Virus record (IMG/VR): IMGVR_UViG_3300042876_000317
Coordinates: 1 to 34,194 of that record
Length of the DNA stretch: 34,194 bases
Direction: 5' to 3' (one strand)
Source of the DNA: a virus
In this document: in pieces, positions 1 to 6,439 of the stretch
Numbering within the stretch: the first letter of the stretch is position 1
How the letters are laid out: every line of letters starts with the position of its first letter
Position numbers and translations under genes: made by a program
Notes under the pieces: model-generated
What the model was told of the DNA's origin: nothing
What the model saw: the letters and a program-made list of their open reading frames with translations, nothing else
Database searches by the model: none

Positions 1-869
1 ACGAATCTCCTAAACGGGGCTTCCTGGTTCACGAAAATTGTGAGCCTATGTCGGTAGATAGCCTCGCAAGAATTGTAGGCGCTCAACCGCGTCAGATTCA
101 GGCTTGCTTGTCCGAAATGGAGAAAGCTGGAACCTTTAGCCGTGACGAAGCAGGGGCCATCTATTCCCGCAGAATGGTTAGAGATAGCCACATTTCTGAG
201 GTTAGGCGGCAAGCAGGAGAGGCTAGCTTTCGGGCGCGTTCTGGGAAGAATTTTGTTGAACAAATTGTTGAACAAAACGGCAGCAAAAGTTCAGCAAACG
301 TCCAACAGGGTGTTGACGGTTTGTTCAACTTTTGTTCTACGAAGATATACGAAGAACACGAAGAACACGAAGAACCGAAGAAAGAAGAAAAGGTTACTTC
401 GAATTTTCTGGACCCGAACGACGCGCTGAAGGTGGGCGGTAAGTCTCCCGATGAATGGGCAAATCACTGGTGCTCGCGCCATCCGCGGAACGGCGGGTAC
501 GTCCAGGTCATGCAGTGGATTCTACGGCAGGTCGAAAGCCAGCCAGTGGAACATGCTGCATCTAAGCTTCTCCAAGTTGACGAATGCCACGCCGCATGGT
601 GCGCGTCTGACAAATGGAAAGTTGACGTTGACTTTGTCCCAGGCTTGCCGAAGTGGCTTGAAGATCGTTGCTACCTTCGCATGCCGCCAGTAAACGGATC
701 GCCACCTCCACCCCGTGGCGGCAAGGCACCACCAAAGCTCGGCAGCAAGCAGGAAGTCGATGCGTTCGTGTCGTTGGTGAAGATCAACAGGCCGGGAAAG
801 GAGAGATCGCATGCTAGCAATGGACGATGTAGAGCCAATCTGTACCGCGTACTTGGCATCGCAGCGTAA
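1..869 (+). CDS. Phage replication initiator-like protein, 5' end missing
   Basis: The frame is open from base 3 through the first ATG at 48, and the upstream residues (PKRGFLVHENCEP) continue the fold, so the true start lies left of the window. The visible N-terminus contains a winged-helix segment (LARIVGAQPRQIQACLSEME) and then YSRRMVRD, a pattern known from phage replisome-organiser/replication initiator proteins. These bind the origin and recruit the helicase. A low-complexity acidic/basic linker (EEHEEHEEPKKEEK, about residues 102-115 counted from ATG 48) separates this from a C-terminal domain rich in Trp. The AT-rich linker DNA carries repeats that may be the origin. The 3' end overlaps the next gene by 59 bases. 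The family is fairly sure; the exact role is inferred. Confidence 0.7.
   Translation, partial: ESPKRGFLVHENCEPMSVDSLARIVGAQPRQIQACLSEMEKAGTFSRDEAGAIYSRRMVRDSHISEVRRQAGEASFRARSGKNFVEQIVEQNGSKSSANVQQGVDGLFNFCSTKIYEEHEEHEEPKKEEKVTSNFLDPNDALKVGGKSPDEWANHWCSRHPRNGGYVQVMQWILRQVESQPVEHAASKLLQVDECHAAWCASDKWKVDVDFVPGLPKWLEDRCYLRMPPVNGSPPPPRGGKAPPKLGSKQEVDAFVSLVKINRPGKERSHASNGRCRANLYRVLGIAA
255..375. repeat. Repeat clusters in the replication gene, possible origin
   Basis: Two copies of GTTGAACAA lie at 255-263 and 267-275 (12-base period), and an inverted copy, TTGTTCAAC, lies at 321-329. Three perfect tandem copies of ACGAAGAAC follow at 349-375, preceded by a partial copy, ACGAAGAT, at 339. The stretch is clearly more AT-rich than its surroundings. 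Lambda-type phages keep iterons and an AT-rich unwinding region inside the O initiator gene; this arrangement is similar. The tandem unit also encodes a simple Glu-rich linker, so codon repetition alone could explain part of it. Confidence 0.45.
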
Positions 870-1278
870 GTTTACAGACCTGGAAGAATCCGCGTGGAAG
901 ATGTTGATCTTCACCACCTGCGAAGAAGCCCGGTCGATGGAGCACGTCAAGGCCATCATGGACCGATGGACCCGCAATAGCGAATTCGTTCCAACGCGCG
1001 CGGACATCGTGGCTCTTGCTGGCGAAGTGCCGGACCCAGCCACAGCGCCGCCGCCAATGGAAGGCAAATGCCAAGCGTGCGGCGGATGCGGATACACCAG
1101 CGTCTATGCCCTTCACTCGGAGATGACCACGCGCGAGGGGCGCCGTTGGACGAAGAAAGAATGGCTGACGCCAGATCAAGCGGTCGAGCTTGAGCATCGT
1201 GTTGACTGGCGAACGCAGAGCGTACACCAGGGCAGCAAGCGGTGCTTTTGCATGCCACCGCGGAGGGACGACCAATGA
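811..1278 (+). CDS. Cys-motif early protein, possible helicase loader
   Basis: The 155-residue protein starts at ATG 811 after a good ribosome site (GGAGAG) inside the end of the replication gene. Residues 1-70 are helical, with a WTRNSEFVPTRADI segment like that seen in phage helicase-loader proteins of the G39P type. The C-terminal half carries a Cys cluster (C87, C90, C93 in CQACGGCGY, then C145 and C147) that could bind zinc as in DnaJ. Its place just after the initiator fits a loader, but this is inference and similarity is weak. It overlaps the next gene by four bases (ATGA). Confidence 0.6.
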   Translation: MLAMDDVEPICTAYLASQRKFTDLEESAWKMLIFTTCEEARSMEHVKAIMDRWTRNSEFVPTRADIVALAGEVPDPATAPPPMEGKCQACGGCGYTSVYALHSEMTTREGRRWTKKEWLTPDQAVELEHRVDWRTQSVHQGSKRCFCMPPRRDDQ

Positions 1279-1475
1279 ATCGCCAGCAATATGCCTTCGA
1301 CCTACGCAGCGCGTCTCGCCATGGGTATCAGGATGGGCTTGCGGACCGCCACAGCGCGCGCGTGCATGGCATAGCCAACAAACCGCACTGGTACGGCGTA
1401 CCGGACGCATGGCGGGCTTATTTGGAGGGCTGGCGGCAGGGCCAGCGAGCGAAACAGGAAAGGCGGGCAGCATGA
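1275..1475 (+). CDS. RMF-like small protein
   Basis: The 66-residue product starts at ATG 1275, which overlaps the previous stop and sits behind GGAGGG; an in-frame upstream start at 1242 would overlap more and lacks this site. The sequence has the spaced pattern HGYQDGLADR, a central gap, then YLEGWRQGQ. This resembles bacterial ribosome modulation factor (GYQAG.AGR ... WLGGWRE), which dimerises 70S ribosomes in stationary phase. The phage protein is about 10 residues longer, mainly in the central loop. A role on host ribosomes is inferred from this pattern only. Confidence 0.6.
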   Translation: MNRQQYAFDLRSASRHGYQDGLADRHSARVHGIANKPHWYGVPDAWRAYLEGWRQGQRAKQERRAA

Positions 1476-1795
1476 CTACGCAGGAGAAACTAGCGGCGTG
1501 CCGCGCAATGGAAGCGCGGATGACGCGAGCACCGTGGTCGGGTAATTGTGGACTACACACGGTGGATAGGCATCAGTTCATTGCCGATGGACCGCGCTAT
1601 CAAGACTTGGACGGAATCGCCACCATGCGCAACGAATACACCCGCCTGCTGGCGCTGGTGGAGGCGCTGGTGGCGGAACGGGAAATTGCTGAAACAGAAA
1701 CCGATCGTGGTTGGCCGAGGCTTACGGCAGCACAAAAGCGAACTAACGCCGCCCTGGCCGCATGGCTGGCGGACGGCGGGAAGGAGGGCGCGTGA
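1472..1795 (+). CDS. Hypothetical early protein, 107 aa
   Basis: I do not recognise it. The start at ATG 1472 overlaps the previous stop (ATGA) and follows an AGGCGGG ribosome site; the longer open frame upstream is a shadow of the previous gene. A likely amphipathic helix (LLALVEALVAEREIAE) lies around residues 59-74. The product is soluble, without signal or membrane segments. It belongs to the tightly overlapped early operon running from 811 to 5194. Confidence 0.6.
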   Translation: MTTQEKLAACRAMEARMTRAPWSGNCGLHTVDRHQFIADGPRYQDLDGIATMRNEYTRLLALVEALVAEREIAETETDRGWPRLTAAQKRTNAALAAWLADGGKEGA

Positions 1796-1962
1796 ACCAA
1801 GTTTGCAAGGAAATACTCGCCATTATGCGCGTGTACCGCGAACAGGAGGCATCCAGAAACGGCGTAGGTACTCCCGGTGGCTTGGAGCACATGGGGGACG
1901 TGTGGAGTCTGTTCTTGAAATGGGAACAGGTATTACTTGCGGAGGCCCGCGATGCCGAATGA
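1792..1962 (+). CDS. Hypothetical early protein, 56 aa, GTG start
   Basis: A GTG at 1792 overlaps the previous stop and follows a strong GGGAAGGAGGG ribosome site, so it is preferred over the in-frame ATG at 1762. The product is small and helical (VCKEILAIMRVYREQEA near the start, WSLFLKWEQVLLAEA near the end). No known family was recognised. Its last bases overlap the start of the following gene. Confidence 0.55.
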   Translation: MNQVCKEILAIMRVYREQEASRNGVGTPGGLEHMGDVWSLFLKWEQVLLAEARDAE

Positions 1963-2167
1963 GCCGATGGCGGCAGGACCCGTGCTTGATCGCCTCTGCT
2001 GCGAGGCGCTGACCAAGGCAGGGGCGCAGGGGTGGCATCCGGTATCCCGGTTCATCCTATCTCGCGATGGCGGCAACACCGGAATTAACTGGAGCGACAA
2101 TCGGGCGGAACTGGAATCATTCGTAGCGGAGCATCCGATTTTCCTGCAAGACGGCGGCACAGAATGA
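1952..2167 (+). CDS. Hypothetical early protein, 71 aa
   Basis: ATG 1952 lies seven bases after GGAGG and is the better start; the in-frame TTG at 1937 has no such site. The product has an N-terminal helix (VLDRLCCEALTKA), then GWHPVSRFILSRDGGNTGINW and an acidic end. No family was recognised. It ends in an ATGA overlap with the tiny membrane gene that follows. Confidence 0.55.
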   Translation: MPNEPMAAGPVLDRLCCEALTKAGAQGWHPVSRFILSRDGGNTGINWSDNRAELESFVAEHPIFLQDGGTE

Positions 2168-2268
2168 GGCTCCTAATTTCCATCTGCGAAGTTTTAGAAG
2201 TCGTCTCACCGTGGATTTTCGGGCTACTTCTCTTACTTTATCTTGTTGTGAAAGCAGGCGCAGAATGA
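2164..2268 (+). CDS. Tiny one-helix membrane protein, 34 aa
   Basis: The frame begins at ATG 2164, overlapping the previous stop by four bases, and ends at TGA 2266-2268, which overlaps the next ATG at 2265. The product begins MRLLISICEVLEVV and has a hydrophobic span (WIFGLLLLLYLVV), then KAGAE. One membrane helix is clear, with the short tail probably in the cytoplasm. The double four-base overlap, the same as for neighbouring genes, is the main evidence that it is real. Small phage membrane peptides can be exclusion or host-signalling factors; nothing here decides this. Confidence 0.55.
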   Translation: MRLLISICEVLEVVSPWIFGLLLLLYLVVKAGAE

Positions 2269-3164
2269 GCGAGAAACTGCAACCGGACGGCTGGGCATAC
2301 CCCATGCCCGACGATGGCCTGCGTAGCAAAGAGCCCTACGTGTGGCTGAGCCGCGCCGAAGCCGCGCTTGCGGCAGAGCGGCAGCGGGCGGACAAGCTCG
2401 AAAGTGAATTAGCATTTGGCCGCGAGCCGATCACCGACGAACAAGGCACCGTATGGGTGCAACCAACCACGTGGGCATATATGCAGGCATGCAAGGCGAT
2501 TGAATCAACCCGTGCCCAATACAACGAACTCCGGGCCCTACTGCAATCTGCCCGTCCTGACGACACGCAGTTAACCACACACGCCGATGTGATGGCTGAT
2601 TTGCGCGACTTGATTGAGTCGCGGCAGGAGGAGCGGGACAACTGGCGGAAGGCGGAACAAACAATCGAGAACCAACGCCGAGACAACCGCCAGCACCAAG
2701 ACTTATACCGGGGCACGGCGGAACTACTGCGGCTGGCGAATATTCAACTAGCCGATGCCCGGCGCGAACGCGACGAAGCCCACGTCCTGCTTGCGTCGGC
2801 AAAGGCGGAAGCGGAAAGGCTGCGGGCGGCACTGGAGCACGTAAAGCGATACACAAAACATCGGGAAGATTCCTCACCGTATGAAACTTGTTACGACTGG
2901 TGCCCACGTTGTCGAATTGATACGGCACTCGCGCCGCCACCTGCCGCACTCACTGAGGCGGCGGACCTGATATGTGCCCTCTGTAATTACCCGGAGAGTA
3001 AGCACGGTGAATACTATACCGGATCTCCGGTATGTCAGCTATTTCATGATCCGTCCAAACATAACCCCAACGGAACCCCGATTGAGGCGGCGGCGGAACA
3101 GGAGTTTACGTTCGAAGACAAATACGTCACCAACTGGCCGAAGGAGGCACGCAATGACGGCTGA
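2265..3164 (+). CDS. Long coiled-coil protein with C-terminal Cys/His clusters
   Basis: The 299-residue product starts at ATG 2265 (ATGA overlap) and not at the in-frame 2211 start, which lies inside the tiny gene. Predicted coiled coils cover about residues 29-55 and 115-195 (rich in Ala, Glu, Arg). The last third has two possible metal sites: C209, C213, C216 and C237, C240, H247, C257, H261. Proteins of this shape are common in phage early operons but have no agreed role. I do not recognise a named family. Confidence 0.6.
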   Translation: MSEKLQPDGWAYPMPDDGLRSKEPYVWLSRAEAALAAERQRADKLESELAFGREPITDEQGTVWVQPTTWAYMQACKAIESTRAQYNELRALLQSARPDDTQLTTHADVMADLRDLIESRQEERDNWRKAEQTIENQRRDNRQHQDLYRGTAELLRLANIQLADARRERDEAHVLLASAKAEAERLRAALEHVKRYTKHREDSSPYETCYDWCPRCRIDTALAPPPAALTEAADLICALCNYPESKHGEYYTGSPVCQLFHDPSKHNPNGTPIEAAAEQEFTFEDKYVTNWPKEARNDG

Positions 3165-3381
3165 GAAGCGCGATCCCCGCGTTAATCCGAAGGCGGGGGA
3201 CCGCATAACGGGCCGCGACACGGAACATTTCGTCACTGGAATCCAGAAGTTTCAGCGATGCAAAGTGGTCTATTACGAATACCGTGAGCATGGGCGCGGC
3301 TGGCAGACCGCCATGCCGATATCGCTAGCCAAATGGCGCAAGCGTCAGGCAAAACGCGAGGTGCTGTATGTTGCCAAATGA
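3154..3381 (+). CDS. Hypothetical basic protein, 75 aa
   Basis: ATG 3154 follows GAAGGAGGC and overlaps the previous gene's end; the longer frame starting at 2974 is antisense-like shadow sequence inside the coiled-coil gene. The product reads MTAEKRDPRVNPKAGD, then beta-rich sequence (KVVYYEYREHGRGW) and a basic helix (LAKWRKRQAKRE). Small proteins with the DPRVNPKAGD opening and a final WRKW-like helix recur in phage early regions; their role is unknown. Confidence 0.6.
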   Translation: MTAEKRDPRVNPKAGDRITGRDTEHFVTGIQKFQRCKVVYYEYREHGRGWQTAMPISLAKWRKRQAKREVLYVAK

Positions 3382-3820
3382 CGAACTGGCGCGGCTGACG
3401 CAGCCAATGGGGTACGACGGCAGCGAGTGGATGTCGGAATATGACCCCACACCTGCCCGTAAGTATGTTTGGCAGGATAGCGCCAACGCCCGACTTGTCG
3501 CGCTTGCGGCGCACATTGCGGAGTTGCAGGCGCAGTTAGAGTCTCAGACCCTACGTGCGGACACCACGCACACCGTACTTGCGGCGATCGAAGAAAGCGA
3601 GCACCAGAAGGCACGGCACATCGCAGGCGAACCCGCCCGCACCGCGAAGGCTGTGGCGGCGGAATTGCGGCAGATGCGGGACAAGATGCGCTGGCTCGCG
3701 GGTAGCCGCATGTCGCACTATTGCTGCGCATCCACGGAGAGCGCAACCTACGAACGCGCTGCTGATATGTGCGACGACCGCGCCGATGAACTGGACCCAC
3801 CGGAGGCGCAATGCGGCTGA
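3368..3820 (+). CDS. Coiled-coil early protein, 150 aa
   Basis: It starts at ATG 3368, 14 bases inside the previous gene. Residues about 43-100 form a probable coiled coil (LVALAAHIAELQAQLESQ), followed by more helix and a C-terminal part with Cys residues (HYCCAST, MCDDRADEL). No catalytic motif is seen. It overlaps the next start by ten bases. Function unknown. Confidence 0.6.
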   Translation: MLPNDELARLTQPMGYDGSEWMSEYDPTPARKYVWQDSANARLVALAAHIAELQAQLESQTLRADTTHTVLAAIEESEHQKARHIAGEPARTAKAVAAELRQMRDKMRWLAGSRMSHYCCASTESATYERAADMCDDRADELDPPEAQCG

Positions 3821-4281
3821 TTCTCCTACTCGCAATCGCGGCGCAAGCACAGGACCCGGCAGGCTCCTACCGCTTCTCAGGCAAGTACTACGACGTGACC
3901 TTCAGCCGATCCGGCGCCCCGCCAGAGATGCTCGGCAACGTGGCCACCAAGCCCACCAAGGCCACAGACGGCACAGGGCAGGTGATTACCTCCATCCCCG
4001 CATGGCCGGCGATTCAGCCAACGCCTGTGGGCTACACCGTGACCGCTGTGCCGCACGTCCGCCCCGCATCAGTACCGCTGGCTAAGTGGCCGCTGCGAGT
4101 CCCGGTGTGCACGGTGATTGATGTGCGGGTGTATCTGGCGAGCGGGCAGCGGCCAAGCTTTCTGCAGAAGTACAACCCGGTGGGGACTCCGGTGTTTCTG
4201 CCGACACCATCATGGCCGGTACTGGTCAATGTGGTGTGCTTTGGGGTGAGCAGTACAGATACGGCGGTGAGGGTTCAATGA
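3811..4281 (+). CDS. Exported Pro-rich protein with short signal peptide
   Basis: ATG 3811 follows GGAGG at a good distance. The N-terminus, MRLILLLAIAAQAQDPAG, is a short Sec signal with likely cleavage after AQA. The mature part (about 140 residues) is rich in Pro, Val and Thr with predicted beta structure and two Cys (PVCTVIDV, VVCFGVS). An exported product inside an early operon of small cytoplasmic proteins is unusual and suggests action at the host envelope, for example superinfection exclusion. That role is inference. Confidence 0.6.
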   Translation: MRLILLLAIAAQAQDPAGSYRFSGKYYDVTFSRSGAPPEMLGNVATKPTKATDGTGQVITSIPAWPAIQPTPVGYTVTAVPHVRPASVPLAKWPLRVPVCTVIDVRVYLASGQRPSFLQKYNPVGTPVFLPTPSWPVLVNVVCFGVSSTDTAVRVQ

Positions 4282-4571
4282 TTGACCGTGAAAAGAATCG
4301 AAAGTATTGGGAGCAGCGCGGATACGAGCCACTGCTCGACTGGCAATACGACGTGCTGGATTTAATCAAGCACCTGCGGGGATCCAATAATTCCAAGGAC
4401 CGAACCATTTACGCTTTCCTTAAGGATTTAGCGGTCGGCCACGACATACCAGTAGAGTGGGAACCATTAGATCGAACTGAAAACCGCGTGTATCGCTCAA
4501 TCGCGGCACTACACCGTGAACTAATTGGGGGCAAGCAGCCACGGCATAAACGGAAAGGCGAAACCGCATGA
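4278..4571 (+). CDS. Hypothetical early protein, 97 aa
   Basis: ATG 4278 overlaps the previous stop (ATGA) behind GGTGAGGG; the upstream in-frame ATG at 4212 lies in the previous gene. The product is charged and helical (WQYDVLDLIKHLRG, YRSIAALHRELIGG) and ends in a basic tail (KQPRHKRKGETA). No domain was recognised. Its codon use looks slightly more AT-rich than its neighbours. Confidence 0.55.
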   Translation: MIDREKNRKYWEQRGYEPLLDWQYDVLDLIKHLRGSNNSKDRTIYAFLKDLAVGHDIPVEWEPLDRTENRVYRSIAALHRELIGGKQPRHKRKGETA

Positions 4572-4771
4572 GCCGCCAATGGCAGAGCGACCAAATCGGC
4601 GTGGATCTAGCGTCGGGGCCGGACGTCGCGGTTGAGACGTATTGGGAGACATGCCCGGCATGCCTCGGAACAAAGGTGATCGAACTATTGCGTGAGTCGA
4701 TTCCTTGCACAATCTGCACGAACGGCATGGTACTGGTTCGCGCGGTCCCGTGGGTGGCACGTAATGAGTAA
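4568..4771 (+). CDS. Small zinc-ribbon-like protein, 67 aa
   Basis: The ATGA overlap fixes the start at 4568. Two Cys pairs, C29-x2-C32 (CPAC) and C47-x2-C50 (CTIC), are spaced as in a zinc ribbon or half a DnaJ zinc domain. The first nine residues, MSRQWQSDQ, nearly match those of the next gene (MSKQWQSDR), and the match extends to the DNA. Function unknown; a metal-binding fold is likely. Confidence 0.6.
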   Translation: MSRQWQSDQIGVDLASGPDVAVETYWETCPACLGTKVIELLRESIPCTICTNGMVLVRAVPWVARNE

Positions 4772-4979
4772 GCAATGGCAGAGCGACCGCATGCGGCGGA
4801 AACGGGCGAGCATCAGGCGGGAGCGGCTACTCAGGCTGCTTGAGGCATACCGGGAAGTACGGCGATGGCAACGTAAAGTCGTCGATGGCATCATCGCTAC
4901 CAACGAATCGCTACGGGAAATACTGATTCGAAAGCCGCAAACGTGCCAGGTGATCGCGCCGGAGGCAAAACAGGAATAG
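4764..4979 (+). CDS. Basic helical protein, 71 aa
   Basis: The start ATG 4764 lies eight bases inside the previous gene. After the shared MSKQWQSDR opening, the protein is a run of Arg-rich helix (MRRKRASIRRERLLRLLEAY, then VRRWQRKVVDG) with an overall strong positive charge. Nucleic-acid binding is plausible. No family was recognised. It is followed after two bases by the HTH gene. Confidence 0.55.
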   Translation: MSKQWQSDRMRRKRASIRRERLLRLLEAYREVRRWQRKVVDGIIATNESLREILIRKPQTCQVIAPEAKQE

Positions 4980-4981
4980 CA

Positions 4982-5194
4982 ATGGCAGAAGTATTTGCAC
5001 TCGAAAAGCACTACACAGCGGAAGAACTCGCGGACCTGTGGCACCTGGATTCAACCACGGTGCGGCGAATCTTCCAAGATCAACCCGGGGTGCTCAAGAT
5101 CGGGAACCACCATCGCCGCGGCAAGCGCGCTTACGTGAGTCTGCGCATACCTGAATCGCTGGCGAAGCGCTTCCACGATGAACGCTCCAGGTAG
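4982..5194 (+). CDS. HTH DNA-binding protein, possible excisionase
   Basis: ATG 4982 follows AGGAAT; the in-frame start at 4943 lies in the previous gene. Residues 11-30 (YTAEELADLWHLDSTTVRRI) form a MerR/excisionase-type helix-turn-helix and the basic segment after it (HHRRGKRAYVSL) could be the wing. The gene overlaps the integrase start by 17 bases. Small HTH proteins placed directly before int often act as recombination directionality factors; here this is inferred from position and size. Confidence 0.65.
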   Translation: MAEVFALEKHYTAEELADLWHLDSTTVRRIFQDQPGVLKIGNHHRRGKRAYVSLRIPESLAKRFHDERSR

Positions 5195-6326
5195 TATGAT
5201 TTCCGACGTGGCGGAACTCTATCGTCGGCATTCGAAAACCTGTAAGCACCGGGCCAAGGGGCCGGGCTACACAAAGTGCTCCTGCCCGATCTGGGCGTAT
5301 GGCCGCATCAGTGAAGACGTGCCGCCGATCCGCGAGTCGATGAAGACGCGGAATTGGGAACGGGCACAGAAGCGGCTGAAGGATAGGACGCAAAACCCCG
5401 ATGCTGGGAGCCCCGTGGTGCGATTGGACGAAGCGGTGAGGCGATATATCCTCGATTGCACCGACAGGCGCTTGGCGGCAAGCACGCTGCGAGCATATAC
5501 GGCTCAATTGAATCACCTGATTGCTTTCGCCCCGGATGCTAGAGTCGCTGAACTCACGGCGGACTTCCTGGGGCGCTATCGGTCAACCCGGACCATTGCG
5601 GCAGGGACGAGCAGGAAAGAACTCGAAACGCTACGCGGATTCTGCGACTACTGCGTCCGTGTTGGATGGCTGGCTGCGAATCCGGCAAAGATGATCAAGC
5701 CTCCTCGGGAAGAACGAGTTCCGACCCTGCCATTCACCCGGGAAGAGATCGCCAAGATACTGGAAGCGTGCGACACGATGCCGGACCGCAACCCGAAGTC
5801 GGTAGAGCGGACACGCCGGATTGCCAAAGCCCGGGCGCTGGTCATGCTCTACACCGGGTTTCGCATTTCGGACACGGTCACACTGCGGCGCACGGCGGTA
5901 GACATGCAGACCGGACGCTGCCTGATTCGGGTCATGAAAACCCGGGAGCCGATGTACATCATGCTCAATACCGCCACACTGAACGCACTCTCAGCGCTCG
6001 AGCAACCCGGGGAGTATTTCTTCTGGAGCGGCAAGGGGTCGGTCAAGGCGGCAATCGGCGGCGCTCAGCGATCCATTGACAGGCTGATGAAGCATGCGGG
6101 TATCACGGACGGCCACCCGCACAGATTCAGGGACACGTTCAGCGTGGGGCTGCTCGAGAACGGCGAGGACTTGCGGACAGTGCAATTGCTTCTCGGGCAC
6201 TCGAGTATCAAGACCACAGAGCGCCACTACGCACCATGGGTCCGGTCTATGCAGCGCATTCTGGACGCCGCGACGTCCAAGTTGGACTTTTCCCGCCGTG
6301 TACAAAAAACGGTACAGATCGCTTAG
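5178..6326 (+). CDS. int: Tyrosine-type site-specific integrase
   Basis: The 382-residue protein carries the full catalytic set: R229 (TGFRIS), K254 (VMKTRE), H315 and R318 (PHRFRD), H341 (LLGHSS) and the nucleophile Y351 (RHYAPW). The N-terminus has Cys/His residues (C22, H24, C34, C36), a feature I associate with integrases from acidobacterial genomes. Residues about 83-170 are the core-binding SAM-like domain (VRRYILDC ... YCVRVGWL). ATG 5178 gives the longest product; ATG 5196, just past the HTH stop, is an alternative. Its 3' end runs straight into attP, the usual place for int. Confidence 0.93.
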   Translation: MNAPGSMISDVAELYRRHSKTCKHRAKGPGYTKCSCPIWAYGRISEDVPPIRESMKTRNWERAQKRLKDRTQNPDAGSPVVRLDEAVRRYILDCTDRRLAASTLRAYTAQLNHLIAFAPDARVAELTADFLGRYRSTRTIAAGTSRKELETLRGFCDYCVRVGWLAANPAKMIKPPREERVPTLPFTREEIAKILEACDTMPDRNPKSVERTRRIAKARALVMLYTGFRISDTVTLRRTAVDMQTGRCLIRVMKTREPMYIMLNTATLNALSALEQPGEYFFWSGKGSVKAAIGGAQRSIDRLMKHAGITDGHPHRFRDTFSVGLLENGEDLRTVQLLLGHSSIKTTERHYAPWVRSMQRILDAATSKLDFSRRVQKTVQIA

Positions 6327-6350
6327 GGTTGCTTGGGATGCTTGATTTTA

Positions 6351-6371
6351 TTGGGGTGGAGTTTGGGGTGG
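6351..6371 (+). repeat. Two copies of TTGGGGTGG at the core edge
   Basis: TTGGGGTGG occurs at 6351-6359 and 6363-6371, a 12-base period. The second copy covers the CCA end and last acceptor bases of the tRNA-derived core (in minus-strand terms). It could be an integrase core-type site or a trace of an older attachment event. Confidence 0.4.
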
Positions 6372-6387
6372 GTAGTGGGGTTCGAAC
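6364..6387 (-). other. attP core: 3' end of a tRNA (probably tRNA-His)
   Basis: Read on the minus strand from 6387 to 6364, the sequence fits a tRNA from G53 to the CCA end: T-loop TTCGAAC, T-stem half CCCAC, acceptor half TACCCAC, base 73 C, then CCA. C73 is the known hallmark of bacterial tRNA-His. The bases before it (on the minus strand) do not complete the T-stem, so no whole tRNA exists here. A tRNA 3' end directly beside int is the usual form of a phage attP. Exact crossover limits cannot be set from one sequence. Confidence 0.75.
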
Positions 6388-6401
6388 TCTTCACATCTGT
6401 A

Positions 6402-6430
6402 TAGACTCTGTAAGTTACTGAAAGTATAAT
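6402..6430 (+). promoter_or_regulatory. Promoter for the GIY-YIG gene, apparently leaderless
   Basis: A -35 TAGACT (6402-6407), a 17-base spacer and a perfect -10 TATAAT (6425-6430) precede ATG 6440 by only nine bases. Transcription would begin about 6437, leaving almost no leader, so the AAGAGAG before the ATG would not be used as a ribosome site. Confidence 0.6.
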
Positions 6431-6439
6431 AAGAGAGAC

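Noticed and set aside
814-1560. Minus-strand ORF of 248 codons
   Set aside because: It lies over four coupled plus-strand genes with good ribosome sites; the translation is low-complexity and Arg/Cys/Ala-rich like a shadow frame.
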